Positions 33,618 to 45,000 of a DNA stretch of 64,000 bases are shown here, one piece after another (the first letter of the stretch is position 1; every line of letters starts with the position of its first letter). The notes under the pieces were generated by a model that saw only the letters and a list, made by a program, of their open reading frames with translations, was not told the DNA's origin and searched no databases. A program made the translations under genes and the position numbers. The stretch comes from Brachionus plicatilis (lineage: Eukaryota; Rotifera; Eurotatoria; Ploima; Brachionidae), in contig QEOQ01000180.1 of assembly GCA_010279815.1 (NCBI GenBank), positions 2,282,259 to 2,346,258 of the forward strand, read 5' to 3'.

Positions 33618-35110
33618 CTAAGCTGTTCTAATTTGATAGTCTCCGTTTTGAGTTATGTATCTAACCCAAGGTAATGCTTGGTATCCACTCTTTTCAATAA
33701 TTTTCAAATATCGAACCTTAAAAAAAAAACAAATTTGATTTAAAATTAAAAGCTAAAAGCAGACTTGACTAAAATGAATTTTACCTGAATCCCGGATGTT
33801 GTGAAATACGGAATTTCGAATTTTACCTGTATAGGAGGCTTGCCTTCAGTTTCTTCTGCTTGAACACTTGGCAAATTAAAATGAGCTCTCATCAAATACT
33901 CTTTTCCTCCTGGAAATGACTTTAAATTCCAAACTACACAATTTTTCTCTGGCACATATTTACAATACCCATTTGATGTTTTGAATTTGGCTCCGTCAGC
34001 ATCCGAAGGTACCGGAATTATTATTTCTACATTATTAGCTGTGCTTCGTTTTTTGAATTGACTTTTCGCTTTGACCATGTATTCCACTCGCGAATGACTG
34101 AATCTTTCAATCACTGGCTCAATCCAAAACAATGGCTTTACCTGAGTATTCAATCTGTAAGACATTAGTTCAAAGTCTCCATCAGGTGGAATAAAAGAAA
34201 TAGTACGATCGTTTTCGAAGCGTGACAAACGCACACATTGATGAAATTTCACATCTTCTAATTCAACTGCCTTGTTTTTTCCTCCTTAATTTTTTTTATT
34301 TATTTAAAAAAAATAAAATTTTCAAACTAAATTTTACTTCCAATATTCTCGAATAAAATTTTATCATTTAGGCCAAGGCGAAGTTCGGGCATACCGCTCA
34401 AATAAACCCTCATTTTGATGGCTCCCACAATTTCACTTCTCAACACATTTCCGGATGCACTTACTAAAATATTTACAGACTCAATTACATCTAGAAAAAC
34501 CTCATTCTTTCGGTATTTTATATTCTCGGCTCTCCAGGATACAGCATTGGTCACTGCCGGAGGTAGTTTAGTTTGATTGATTTGGTGTCCTTCTTGAGTG
34601 ATGTATTCTTGCAATATTTTACAATCAGTGGTCTGAGGGTATCCAAAGTCCATAAACTCATCCAATAGTTCATAAATGATCACAAAATTGTCACGAATAC
34701 TTTCTTCTTCTAATTCATTGAAGTATTCACAAAAAACTTTGATAATTTTGTAAAGAAAAGACAGCACCAAGGTGGCATTCGTGTTCACTTTGGTAACAGC
34801 CACAACTTAATGAGTAAAAAGTTTATTTCTATCTAATTTTAGACTAAATTTCTACTAACGATAGACATTTGTGTGTTTTACATAAATAAATGCCACCTCT
34901 CCATGCTGAATTATTGGATTCAAGTTGCTCTCGTCCTCTTGTTCAAGCAAAAGCTGCATAAATCTTTCTATGATATTCATTTCAACATCGCCCCTGTAAT
35001 TCCGCGATATCAACACCTAAAGAACAGAGTAAAACAAAGACATGGAAGTTTCCTTAAGGAAACATTACTTTTCCTTTCGAATCGAGGATGTAAATAGCCG
35101 ATAAGGACAT
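33618..35110 (-). CDS. AP1M1: AP-1 complex medium subunit mu, 5 exons
   Basis: In transcript order the exons are 35110-35069, 35016-34860, 34805-34338, 34284-33785 and 33716-33618, giving 421 residues (human AP1M1 423). This clathrin adaptor subunit recognises YxxPhi sorting signals at the trans-Golgi network and endosomes. The N-terminal longin domain (about 1-140) begins MSLSAIYILDSKGKVLISRN. The diagnostic ELEEESIRDNFVIIYELLDE and GYPQTTDCKILQEYITQEGH follow. The mu-homology domain (about 168-419) includes AVSWRAENIKYRKNEVFLDV, RLSRFENDRTISFIPPDG, GGKEYLMRAHF and FEIPYFTTSGIQVRYLKI, and the end is RYITQNGDYQIRTA. Introns are 52, 54, 53 and 68 bp. The second has the less usual donor GTTAGT. 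The first contains a perfect palindrome (GTTTCCTTAAGGAAAC, about 35048-35063). Confidence 0.96.
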
Positions 35111-37163
35111 GATCTTTGCTGAAATTGTCGTCGAGGAGAATTAGTTTTAAGCAAGTCTTGTTGGTAAAAAAAATAAATCAAGGTGATATTCACGTTTGGT
35201 ATTAGATAAAGATCTTGGAATTTGGAGAAATTTATATTTTTTTCCTAATTAAGTCAGAAAATTTTATTCTGTGATAAATTTATGATTCAAATATTGAGTC
35301 GTATGAATGTATTGTTTTTTAAATAAAATATTAATCTTTATTTTAATTTGCCACATAGCTCTTCAAATAACTCTATAGTGCAAAATTAAACTTACTTTTT
35401 AAGGTATGTATATCTGAAGTATACCTTTTTACAATTATAGCTTTTCAATTTTCAATTAAATGGAATTCTCACAGTGGTAAAATTAAAATGTCTGTTCAAA
35501 AAAATTTTTTTCAAGAGTAAAATATTTAAATTAATAAAGCAATAGATAAATTCGATAATGTTAAACTTGAAGTTATATTTTAAGATTAATTAGAAAATTT
35601 TCTAATAAGCAATTCAAGAATTTTATTTAATTGAGTTTAATTATCAGACACTAAAATTGTTTTTAAAAATGTTTTACAGAATTTTTTTTTAATTCTTATT
35701 GGGGTGAAGTTTTAACAATAGTAAAAGAAGTTTTAGCATCAGTTAAAAAAATAATTATCTAGCTAAAAAAATACTCATTGTTTTATTTTAAAGTAATTTA
35801 TTTCAGTCGTTTTAATTAATTTGTTAAAAACATCATCCCAGTAAGAACCTTTATTTTAAAAAACCTTTAAAATTTTTTGTGTCTGAGAAGAACTGGAAAA
35901 TATTCACGATAAAATCTTTAAAACCAGAAGGACCAAACAACTTTTTTTAAGAGTTTTAAACTCTCACATTCCTTCGAACAAATTTTTCAAACTAACAAAT
36001 TTGTTTTGAACTTTTTAGATTCTATAATTTTTTTTTAAATAATTTGGATTAAAAAAACTCTAAAAACTGCTTGGTGCTTCTAGGGTCAAAATTTACTTTA
36101 AAAAAATTTAAATCAGTCATAATACATTTTCAATTTAAAATTCAATAATTAAAAATTTTTTTAGAATTTTTTTTTAAAGATTGTTCCAAGTGTGAAATTT
36201 TGAAATGAGTGAAAAAATAGTAAATATAAAATAATTCATTGTTTTTTTAGATCATTTATTTTAACTCATTCTCTTAAACTTATTTAATGCAAAAAATAAT
36301 AAAAAAATAGCATAAAAATTTAGAAATAGAAATTAATTAAAAAATCTTATTGATAATCTTATTAATAGCTCTCTTATTTATCAGATTTCAAATATTCTGA
36401 TTTTATGATTTTCATTTTCAAATTAAGTCTATTTATCAATAATCAAGTTTCCGGCAATTCAAAATTTCCACACTATCAAAACTTTTCAATTTCAATATCA
36501 GATTCGGAATATACGCCGAATCTGATATTAAACGACTAAAAAGCTAAATTCTACAAGGCTATATACAATTAATTTTATAATTGATTTGTAAATAATTTCA
36601 TTTTTTATCATCAAAAAATTTTGTTTTAGCTAAAATTATTTTTTTAAAAAAATACATTTGATCACAAAATATGTGATCATCATATTTAGTGTGATAAGGA
36701 AATAAAAAATGATAGTCAAAAATCCGGCATGGTCGGGCTGATCCAATATACAATGAATATTTCACAAATTTATGTGAATTTTTTTATAAAGAATTATGTT
36801 TTTAAATCCATTTAGAAAATTGATTTATTAAAATTATTTATCAATCAACTTTTTTATTTTTTATTTAAGATCTAATGTTAAAGAAACAATCAGCAAAAAA
36901 TTTAATTTTAACTCTTTTTAATCTGATGAGATGGATTAATATACTTTTTTTATATTTTATCAATGACTCTTAAATCTGCATAGATTTAATTGAAAAAAAT
37001 GAAGAAGATTATTCAAAAATCAATAATTATTAAACTTCTTTTAGAAAAAGTGCCTGTTTAAAAATCGGCATTTAAACAAAATGGTATATTCGTTAGGCTT
37101 AAAAAAATCAAAAAGACTGGGAGTAACCATTAAAATAAATTAAAAACAAATACAATTTTTTTT
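35111..37163. other. Gene-free AT-rich stretch
   Basis: No exon is recognised. Small perfect hairpins occur at 36494-36529 (14 bp stem) and 36660-36678 (7 bp stem). Confidence 0.45.
36494..36529. repeat. Perfect 14 bp hairpin
   Basis: AATATCAGATTCGG (36494-36507) and CCGAATCTGATATT (36516-36529) are exact reverse complements around an 8-base loop. The stem is richer in G+C than its surroundings. Function unknown. Confidence 0.7.
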
Positions 37164-37417
37164 AAATTACCGTAAATATTTTTTTTTAACGTCGCACATA
37201 AAGCCCAAGAATTTGGTTGTGGTGCCTCGAAAGAATTAAATTTTTCATGGCTTAAGATAGCAAAGATGAAAATCTATGCAACTGGAAACCAACTTAATGA
37301 CGAAATTTAAATTTTGATTTTTTAGTAAGTCGAACAAACTAATTTTTTAAGGCACCAAAACCAAATTTATGGGCTTTTAGTGCGACGTTAAAAAACAAAT
37401 ATTTATGGTAATTAAAT
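37164..37417. mobile_element. MITE-like element with about 90 bp inverted repeats
   Basis: The left arm starts AATTACCGTAAATATTT and reaches TTTTAACGTCGCAC, then AAAGCCC and TTTGGTTGTGGTGCC. The right arm is its reverse complement with few differences (GGCACCAAAACCAAATTTA, GGGCTTTTAGTGCGACGTTA, ATATTTATGGTAATT). The arms are separated by about 80 bp. There is no ORF. TAAA-like bases flank both ends but no clear target duplication is seen. Confidence 0.75.
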
Positions 37418-38979
37418 TTTTAGATATAAAAGGAAATTTTTCGATTTAAATGAAATTTTTACAGATAAAATAATAACTCTTTTAATTAAGATAATATGCA
37501 AAAAGCATTTATAATCAGTAAGCATGTCACAACATAAGTTGGAAGCTTCTAAATGCTGACGCAATAAACTATAAGTTCATTGCACATGTTTTTTTTGAAT
37601 AAATAGTGAATAGCTGAAGTTTTTCGACAGATTCTCTTCATAATTCTGAATATTTTTATATCTACATTAATAAAGTTATCAATTTTTTTCCTGATGGAAA
37701 AAATGACGCTCAAAAGCATTTTTTAATTTAAATCTTATTAGTGTGAGTTATGAGCTTGAAGATCTTACCTTAACAAGAAAAAAAACACATAGCATGGTAT
37801 TAATCTTTTATTTTAAAAGAAATTAGAGAGGGATTTTTGGTTTAATCTATCTTCTCAAAAATTTTTTATATGCGGAAAAAGGCCTATATGTTTTCAAATA
37901 AAAATGCGAACCAAATTTAAAATCGATTTTTGAACAAGGATTTACGGTATGACATAATATTTTAATGAATTAATAAAAATTTTAATTGATCATTGCCAAA
38001 AAAATTATTTACTGAAAAAAACTAACAATAATCAGGGAAAATTTATGACATTTTTGATTTGGCTTTAGTTTTTGGACAGATTTTTTCCTTTTTGAAGTAA
38101 ATATTTTAGGTCTAACTAAAATATTTTATTCATAAATTTTAAGAAATTTCAATGATCGAAAAGATCAATTAGAATATTTCAATTATTTAATATAAATTTA
38201 TAATTGCCTCTTGAATCAATAAAAGAAATATAAAAAATGGGAAATTTTATTAATAGATTCTGAGTTTTAAGAGAGCGTGACTGGAAAACATAATTTATCT
38301 TAAGAACAAACGCCCGATGAAAACCAAGTATTGATTGATAATTTAAGGAGCCTAAATCAAGATTAACTCAATACTAGCACTTACGAGAATTTAATTTGCC
38401 ATTTATTAATTGAAATTTTCATGATTCCGTAAAATTGCTCAAAAATAGTGAAATATATCATCAGTAGTAGTGTTTTTTTAAGAGTCTAAAAGCAGTTCAA
38501 TTAAGTCTGGCTAGTGTTTAGTTTGAACAATAAATAAAAAAGTCTTCTAACAAAATTCTGAATGCTAAAATCGATAAGCACAAAGAAAAACAATCAAAAT
38601 ATCCATAGAGGTAAATTTAGTTAAAAAAGTTTTTAATCTAAATTTAATTAAAAAACAGTCTATTCAAAGTTAAAAATTAGACCAGAGCTTTATTAATTTT
38701 CCAAAACGATTGATTTCAATTTTACATTCTAATTTTTATTAAGTGATGGAAATTTCAAATTTTTAATTATTTTTTAATTAGAATGTCTGAAATTATATTT
38801 GTTTTGACTACATATTTTAGCGATAAGGATATTTAAATAGAATGTTAGCTCGATATGAATTTAAATTTTCTTTTTAAAAATAAATTGTAACTAAACATAT
38901 TAATTTATTAATTACTCTAAAAATCTTTATTAAAGTCAAGGAACAGTATTGCTGTAATTTTTTTTAAAATCTTTAATAT
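37418..38979. other. Gene-free AT-rich stretch
   Basis: No feature could be recognised between the inverted-repeat element at 37164-37417 and the retroposed insert at 38995. Confidence 0.45.
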
Positions 38980-39214
38980 AAGTGTTTGAATATTTTTATT
39001 TATTTATTTATTTAAAATATAGTTCGGCAAAGCCTTGGCCGGTTGGAATGGAAGCTTAGTCCTTCCTTTCAGCCACAAGAAAAAAAATTTTTGAAACTAA
39101 ATAATTTTAACCAAAATGTTAAATTAGATTAAAGTTAAATTTTAAATTTTTCAGTGAATTTGTTAAAAAGAAGAAAAACGACTTGGATAAATAAACATAA
39201 AGTGTTTGAATATT
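38980..39214 (-). mobile_element. SINE-like retroposon with 15 bp target duplication
   Basis: The 15 bp string AAGTGTTTGAATATT occurs at 38980-38994 and again at 39200-39214. It encloses 205 bp. Read on the minus strand, the insert ends in an (AAAT)n/(TAAA)n tail preceded by a less AT-rich body (CTTGTGGCTGAAAGGAAGG, AAGCTTCCATTCCAACCGG, CCAAGGCTTTGCCGAAC). A long perfect target duplication next to a simple A-rich 3' tail is the hallmark of LINE-driven retroposition. No RNA-polymerase-III boxes were firmly identified, so it may be a SINE or a 5'-truncated LINE end. Confidence 0.7.
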
Positions 39215-41285
39215 AATTGCTATTTAATTTTTTTAAAAAAATTCAGTAGTTTATCTTTTATTGAATAAAGATGAAATTAATTTTTATTGATTTCTAATGA
39301 CATCACTGACTAATTGTGGTTTATTTATTTTTTATTCAATTTAACAAATATAAAGTAATATAAATTATTGTAGAACTATAATTTAAAAAAATTTTAGAGA
39401 AAATTGTAGCTCTTAGTGATTTATCTTGGGAATTAAAAAAAATAATTTAGTAGAAAATATTTTTAATTTTTTGTACCATAGAAAAATATTAAGTATATTT
39501 TGAAAAAGGTAAGTAGTTAAAATAAGTTGCTGAGCTAGTTAGCAATTAAAATATTTGAAAATCATTAGTAAAGCCAGAGATCAAATAAAATTAAAGAAAC
39601 GCCTGTTAAACAAACGTTTTACGGTGTCACTCTTTTATAAACAAAATATATGACTCAAAAGCTTTAAGTCTTTTAATGATGAGTTATTTTACTTAGTTTT
39701 TATTTTTAAATATTAAAAATTTTTGGATTCGTAAGTTCAATTAATTAGTAGTAGTCGGAGAATTAGTTCTTGCTGCGACACCTAACATATAGAGTGTCTG
39801 AGCTCATCACCACCGATTGGCCATGTAGAGCTGTAGCAGCCGTAATCAAATATTGAATTAATTTTTTTTTTAAATAGGCTCATAATTCATTATATTTCAT
39901 CAGTCTTCTGCAAATCCAAAAAAATATTTCTGACAATTTATAAAAAATTGTAAATTTTTAAATAAATTTAAAAAAAATAAATATTTATTTTATATTTTTT
40001 CAAATTTTTGCTTTTTATCTTTTAAACTTTTTTTAGTATGTTCCGCATACAAGCATAAAGATAATTTTTTCTATTTATAAGTTTTGTTACAGGTGCTTTT
40101 TCTATTGTTTTTACGTATTTATTTAGTTACTTTTACATGGATTTGACTTGTATAGCCAAATAACTTATTTTGTAATAAAAACAATTGTTTTATTCAAAAA
40201 ACTTAAACTATTTTATTAGCTTTTTATTTATTCTTAATTATAATGAGCTACAGTAGAAGATCTGTGCATCGTGATTAAATGTAATTTCGCTATGGTACTT
40301 TTATTTTAAATATATGCATAATTAAACATGATAAATTTACTGTAAATTTTAGTTTTAAAAAAAAAATCTACCATTTTTTTTTCAAAATCAGTAACATGTT
40401 TAAAAATATGCTTATTTTAATACGAGTTTATCCAAAGTTTTCCTTTCAAATTTGAAAAAACTTATTTCAATAATTATATATAATATATTTTGTAGGAACA
40501 AAATCTGATTTATGATTTCTATCAATTGATTTTACAAGCAAATTAAGTTTAATAAATTTTAAATAAAATAATCCTAATTTTTATTTTTTTTAACCTAAGA
40601 TTTACATTGCCGAAATAAATATTTATTTTTTCAATTTGACAATTTTAATTAGTACTTTTTGATTATTTTAGTCAAATCATTTTTTATATCTTATGCCATA
40701 AACCATTGTGAGATACAAAATGAGCTAAAACATTAAAAAACATATTTAAGTTTTTACGTATATAACCAACCATTGATCCTATGCTAAATTAGACTTTCGA
40801 TATGTGCACAAAAATTTGATTTTTTCCATGCTTTAATGCGGCATTAAGAATCAAAATTCTTCAATAACGTTGGATTAAAAGCTTTAAGATAATGTTCCTT
40901 TAGTTAAAAAAAATGAAACTACAAATTAAAATATCAAGATTCTGTTTTTTAGCGCCGGGCTAAAATACGAATTAAAAAAATTGATAATTAATTTTCAGCA
41001 AAAAAAAAGTATTCAATTTTGAGAATAAATATATATTATTTAGAGAAAGATAATTTCAGTTTTTTTAAAAATAGTAGTAGTGGTAGTTAGATTACAAAAG
41101 AACTAAGTAAATGATTCATGTTATGAATTTGGAAGCTATTTATTCGAAAATATTTAAGTCTCTTTTTTGTATTGAATACCAAATACTAATCGAAAATTCG
41201 ATTTAAGATCTGATCATTGGCAAAAAGTAAATAATTTTACATTTTTATATTTTTAAATTTTTTTTTATGTTTTTTGTTTAGAGAG
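39215..41285. other. Gene-free stretch with one less AT-rich island
   Basis: At about 39755-39845 a patch (CTGCGACACC, GAGCTCATCACCACCGATTGG, GTAGCAGCCG, each separated by a few bases) stands out from the A/T background. It has no open frame and no clear repeat partner in the window. A tRNA-derived repeat head or a small RNA is conceivable; neither can be shown. Confidence 0.35.
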
Positions 41286-42013
41286 TCGCTGTGTTACACG
41301 CAAATTTCTCAACACACATTTTTTAGTATTTGTGCGTTTTATTCTAAAAAATGAGTGAAAAGTAAAAAAACCTAGTTTCTGGTAAAATTTTATTTAATTT
41401 AAAAAAAAAAGTAAGCTATTTTTCACAAAAATTACAAGTCCACAATTTAGTCGATTTAAGACTATCAGAACATTTAAGATGAAAATTTTTATTACAAATC
41501 GAACAAATTTTAACATATTAACATAAACAATCGTTATAGTAAAAAGAATTTGGGTACATTTTAATGTTTCAAAATAATTATTAAGCATTTATAGTGCAAT
41601 TTATATTGGAATACATATAGATTTAATAATATATCAATATGCATTGTCATTTTCAACAGTATATAAATAAAAGTTAAAAGATAAATCAAAAATTGATCAT
41701 TTATTTTTAATTATTTAGACAGCATTGTACTAGGCATCAAAGTTAATTGGTCTTCAAGTATCAATAATTAGAATTTTCGCTATTAAAAGGTTGCATTGTT
41801 ACAAAAAATATTTTATTTGTAGTCCAATTTCCATTAAATAGAGGTTAATTAAAAAGTCCAAAAAAAAGTATTTTCAATAAAAATTTGTTTTTTATTTTTC
41901 ACCTATTTTTTAGAATAAAACGCACAAATTCTAAAAAATGTGTGTTCGGAAAAAAAATAGGTTGAACGCAATAAAAAAAAAATGTGTGTTTGGAAACTTA
42001 TGTGTAACGCAGC
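41286..42013. mobile_element. Inverted-repeat element (about 730 bp) carrying a PHD-like remnant
   Basis: The left end CGCTGTGTTACACGCAA and the right end TGTGTAACGCAGCC are complementary. The arms also share ACACACATTTTTTAG and TTTGTGCGTTTTATTCTA followed by AAAAAAT. The interior holds AT-rich sequence and, on the minus strand near 41550-41405, a zinc-finger-like open segment. It may be a non-autonomous DNA transposon. Terminal duplications were not resolved. Confidence 0.65.
41405..41560 (-). pseudogene. PHD/treble-clef zinc-finger fragment with in-frame stop
   Basis: One minus-strand frame reads NDCLC, a stop, then YVKICSICNKNFHLKCSDS, LKSTKLWTCNFCEK and a stop. The Cys/His spacing C-x2-C-x4-H-x2-C-(12)-W-x-C-x2-C fits the second half of a PHD finger. 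Such fingers occur in ORF1 of several retrotransposon groups. The in-frame TAA and lack of a longer frame mark it as a relic. A different minus frame through the same bases gives only a hydrophobic shadow. Confidence 0.45.
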
Positions 42014-45000
42014 CAATTTCTTTTGTTTAATATCTGAGAAAATTTTTATTTTTGGATTTTCATAAGTTTTTCATAAGCAAGTCAAAAGTTTTGATTTTTC
42101 GAAATATTGTACAAAAAAATTTTAAAATAAAAATATGTAAAAATGCAGAATTGCAAAATTATTTGCATTTTGCCTAATCATTGATTGATACAAAATATCC
42201 ATGTTTAGTCCTTTATTTAAAGAGTCTATCAAAAGATCCAGAGACTTAAGTAAGTTTGATATACAACATATATTTGGTACAAAACCATTCTGTAAGATTT
42301 TTAAATTTTGAAAAAAATAACGTAAGTAAAATATTTTTTATTTGAATTTTACTATTTTTAAGAGACAAAATTATAAAAAATTCGGCATTAAAATGTTATG
42401 AATTTATTAATCGTTGATAAAAAATAAACAATAAATTTTTGCTTATTAATTCATAAATTCGATATTTGAATTTAGACTGTATCTAATAAATTTTGCCAAT
42501 ATTTTACTTTACTAGACTCTTTTATTATTTTTGACTATTTAAACTAATAAATATTTAAAATCATTGTGAATTTGTATTTTATAGTTTCAATAGATTATTC
42601 CATAATTAAAAAAGACGTGAGCTAATTTCTTTAACATTCTGTTTCGTTTTTAAACTCAGTTTATAATAAAATTATTATACTTAAAAAAAATAGTCATTAA
42701 AATTTTATTTTGTCGGATTAATTTTGAAATCTTATCAAAAAATTTAAAAAAATTTTATTTGTTCACTTAAATCTCAAGCACTTTTGCTAAAACCCGATAG
42801 AATTTAATAATTGAAGTTGTCATCGAATGCAAATTCTTTAATTTCCTTTCATTTTAAAAGCTTTAAGCGTTGACTTTGAAAATTTTCAGAACAAGTTGGG
42901 TATCAATCTTTTCTATTTGTAGCTTTCACCCCTAATTTCTCGGAATTAATGAAGCATCTGTAAAGTTTTACGTAGCTTTAATTTTATCTAATTAATTTTT
43001 ATTAATTAGATTCTCCCCGGACTCCTAAGCCCTGAATGTATGGTTTTGGCCGAGTTTTGATTGTTTCGATAATTAAGATTGAATGAATGATTTACTAAGA
43101 TCCAAAAGATAGCCAGCAAGATGATATTAGCAAATCTTTCATCTCTATCCAAATTTTATTTATTTTAAGATTTTTGTTTTGTATATTTGCATTTAAAGAC
43201 CAGTGGTAATTATAAATTAGTTGTAATTTTAAAACAACCAAATAAAACAAAAATTAATTGAACGAACACTCCATTAAAAAATCCCACTTATTGCTAGGGA
43301 TCACTTTTAACCTAAAGCTTGATTTACTCAAAAGATTTATTGCATAAAGTTGATTAATTTTTATGACACAAAAAAGCTTTTTCAAATATTTCATATAATT
43401 GAAAATTTACAAGCTTGTCGAAAAGCTCATTTGAGGGTGCCTTATTGCACTCGACTAATGACTTAGGAAAAATCTACAGATTTAAATCACGTAAAATTTG
43501 TTAGTTTTGAAATTTTTCATGCTTAAGTAATTAGACAACGCGACCAAATACTTTTAACTTGTCCAGCATTTGTATTAAAGTGAATGTGTATTTTTCATGG
43601 CTTAAATTTTAACCCAATTTATCGAATATCTATAAATGCCAAAAATGGTCGTTTATTTGCGATCCATTAGTGACAATTACATTCATAAATTATTTCAAGA
43701 CACTTTTATAAATTTTTTAATTTGTATTTGATTTAAACATGATTTTAACAATGTAATAAATCTCGAGGACTTTGGAAAATTATTTATTAAAAGCTAAAAT
43801 TAATCATTCAACTAGAACCTTGATGTCTTTTTATTTAGCTTTTGTAGTTATTTTTTTGTTTATAATTTTAAATTTTCTCTAAAATTCTTCAAGGTTTTTC
43901 AAGAATTAAGGAAACAAGCTTGAATTTTACAAAAAAATTTTCAGCTTAATTTAGCTTGGTTTAGGCATGAAATAGATGAATATAAAGTAATAGATTTATT
44001 TTAATGAGCAATGCAGATTATTATTTTTAAATTGACTTGTGAAGATAAGATATTAAATTTTATCTAAGAAAAATCATTATACGTATGGCTATTGCATCAT
44101 TTTTTGTTAAATAAGCTTTAAATCACTCAAACTCAATTTGCTAATTAGCCAAAAATTATGGAATCGGTCTAAGAAAAACAAGGAGAATTATTGCTAGAAC
44201 AATTTTTCAATTTTGTAAATGGAAAATCTAAAAAAATTAACTTTCACTTTTTTTCTTCGATAAATTCTGCCTCAAATAATAATTTCTAATTTTTTAAAAG
44301 GTTCTTTTCGAATAAAAATTAACACCAAAAATTTCTTTTTTAATTTTTTTCTAGAAAGCTAATAATTTACATTTTTTTTCATATGATTAACTAAAATTCT
44401 ATACTTTTATTTGTAATCAAGTAATAAAACATTTTTGTTTATATCATTTTAAAAAAAATTACATCTCGTTGTGTACACAAATGTAGATATCTAAAAGATT
44501 TTAAAATACTAATGAAGCTAAATTTTTTAAAAATGTTAAGAATGACAAACTTTAATCTGAATTCATATAAAAATCAAAAAACATAGCAAAAATTGAGTTG
44601 TCTTTTCATCTTAAGATATCTAAAAATAACAAGTCCTTTTCCAAGTAGTTGATTTTGTATTATTTTTTTTTAATTATTTGAATAAATACATCAATTATTT
44701 ATTAAATTATAAAAAATGAAAGAAAATCTATTTTAATAAGATTTTCAAATTCTATGATCAAGTGATATTATACATTAGATATATTTCTATCTGGTTAATC
44801 TCTTGTAATGTTAACTAATGACAGGTCATCCATTTAACGAATATATTCTGGATCAGATAGCTTTTTCAATATCTTATAAGAGCTTGAATTATGTTAGACA
44901 CCATTTTACTTGGTTCTCAATTAAAAGGGAACACATATTTTAAGCTAGATTTAACTGGACAATCATTAAATAAATTTAGATCTCAGGTCACGTAATTTGA

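Noticed and set aside
41394..41588. 64-codon minus frame (hydrophobic)
   Set aside because: The informative frame over these bases is the zinc-finger one; this frame is its shift.
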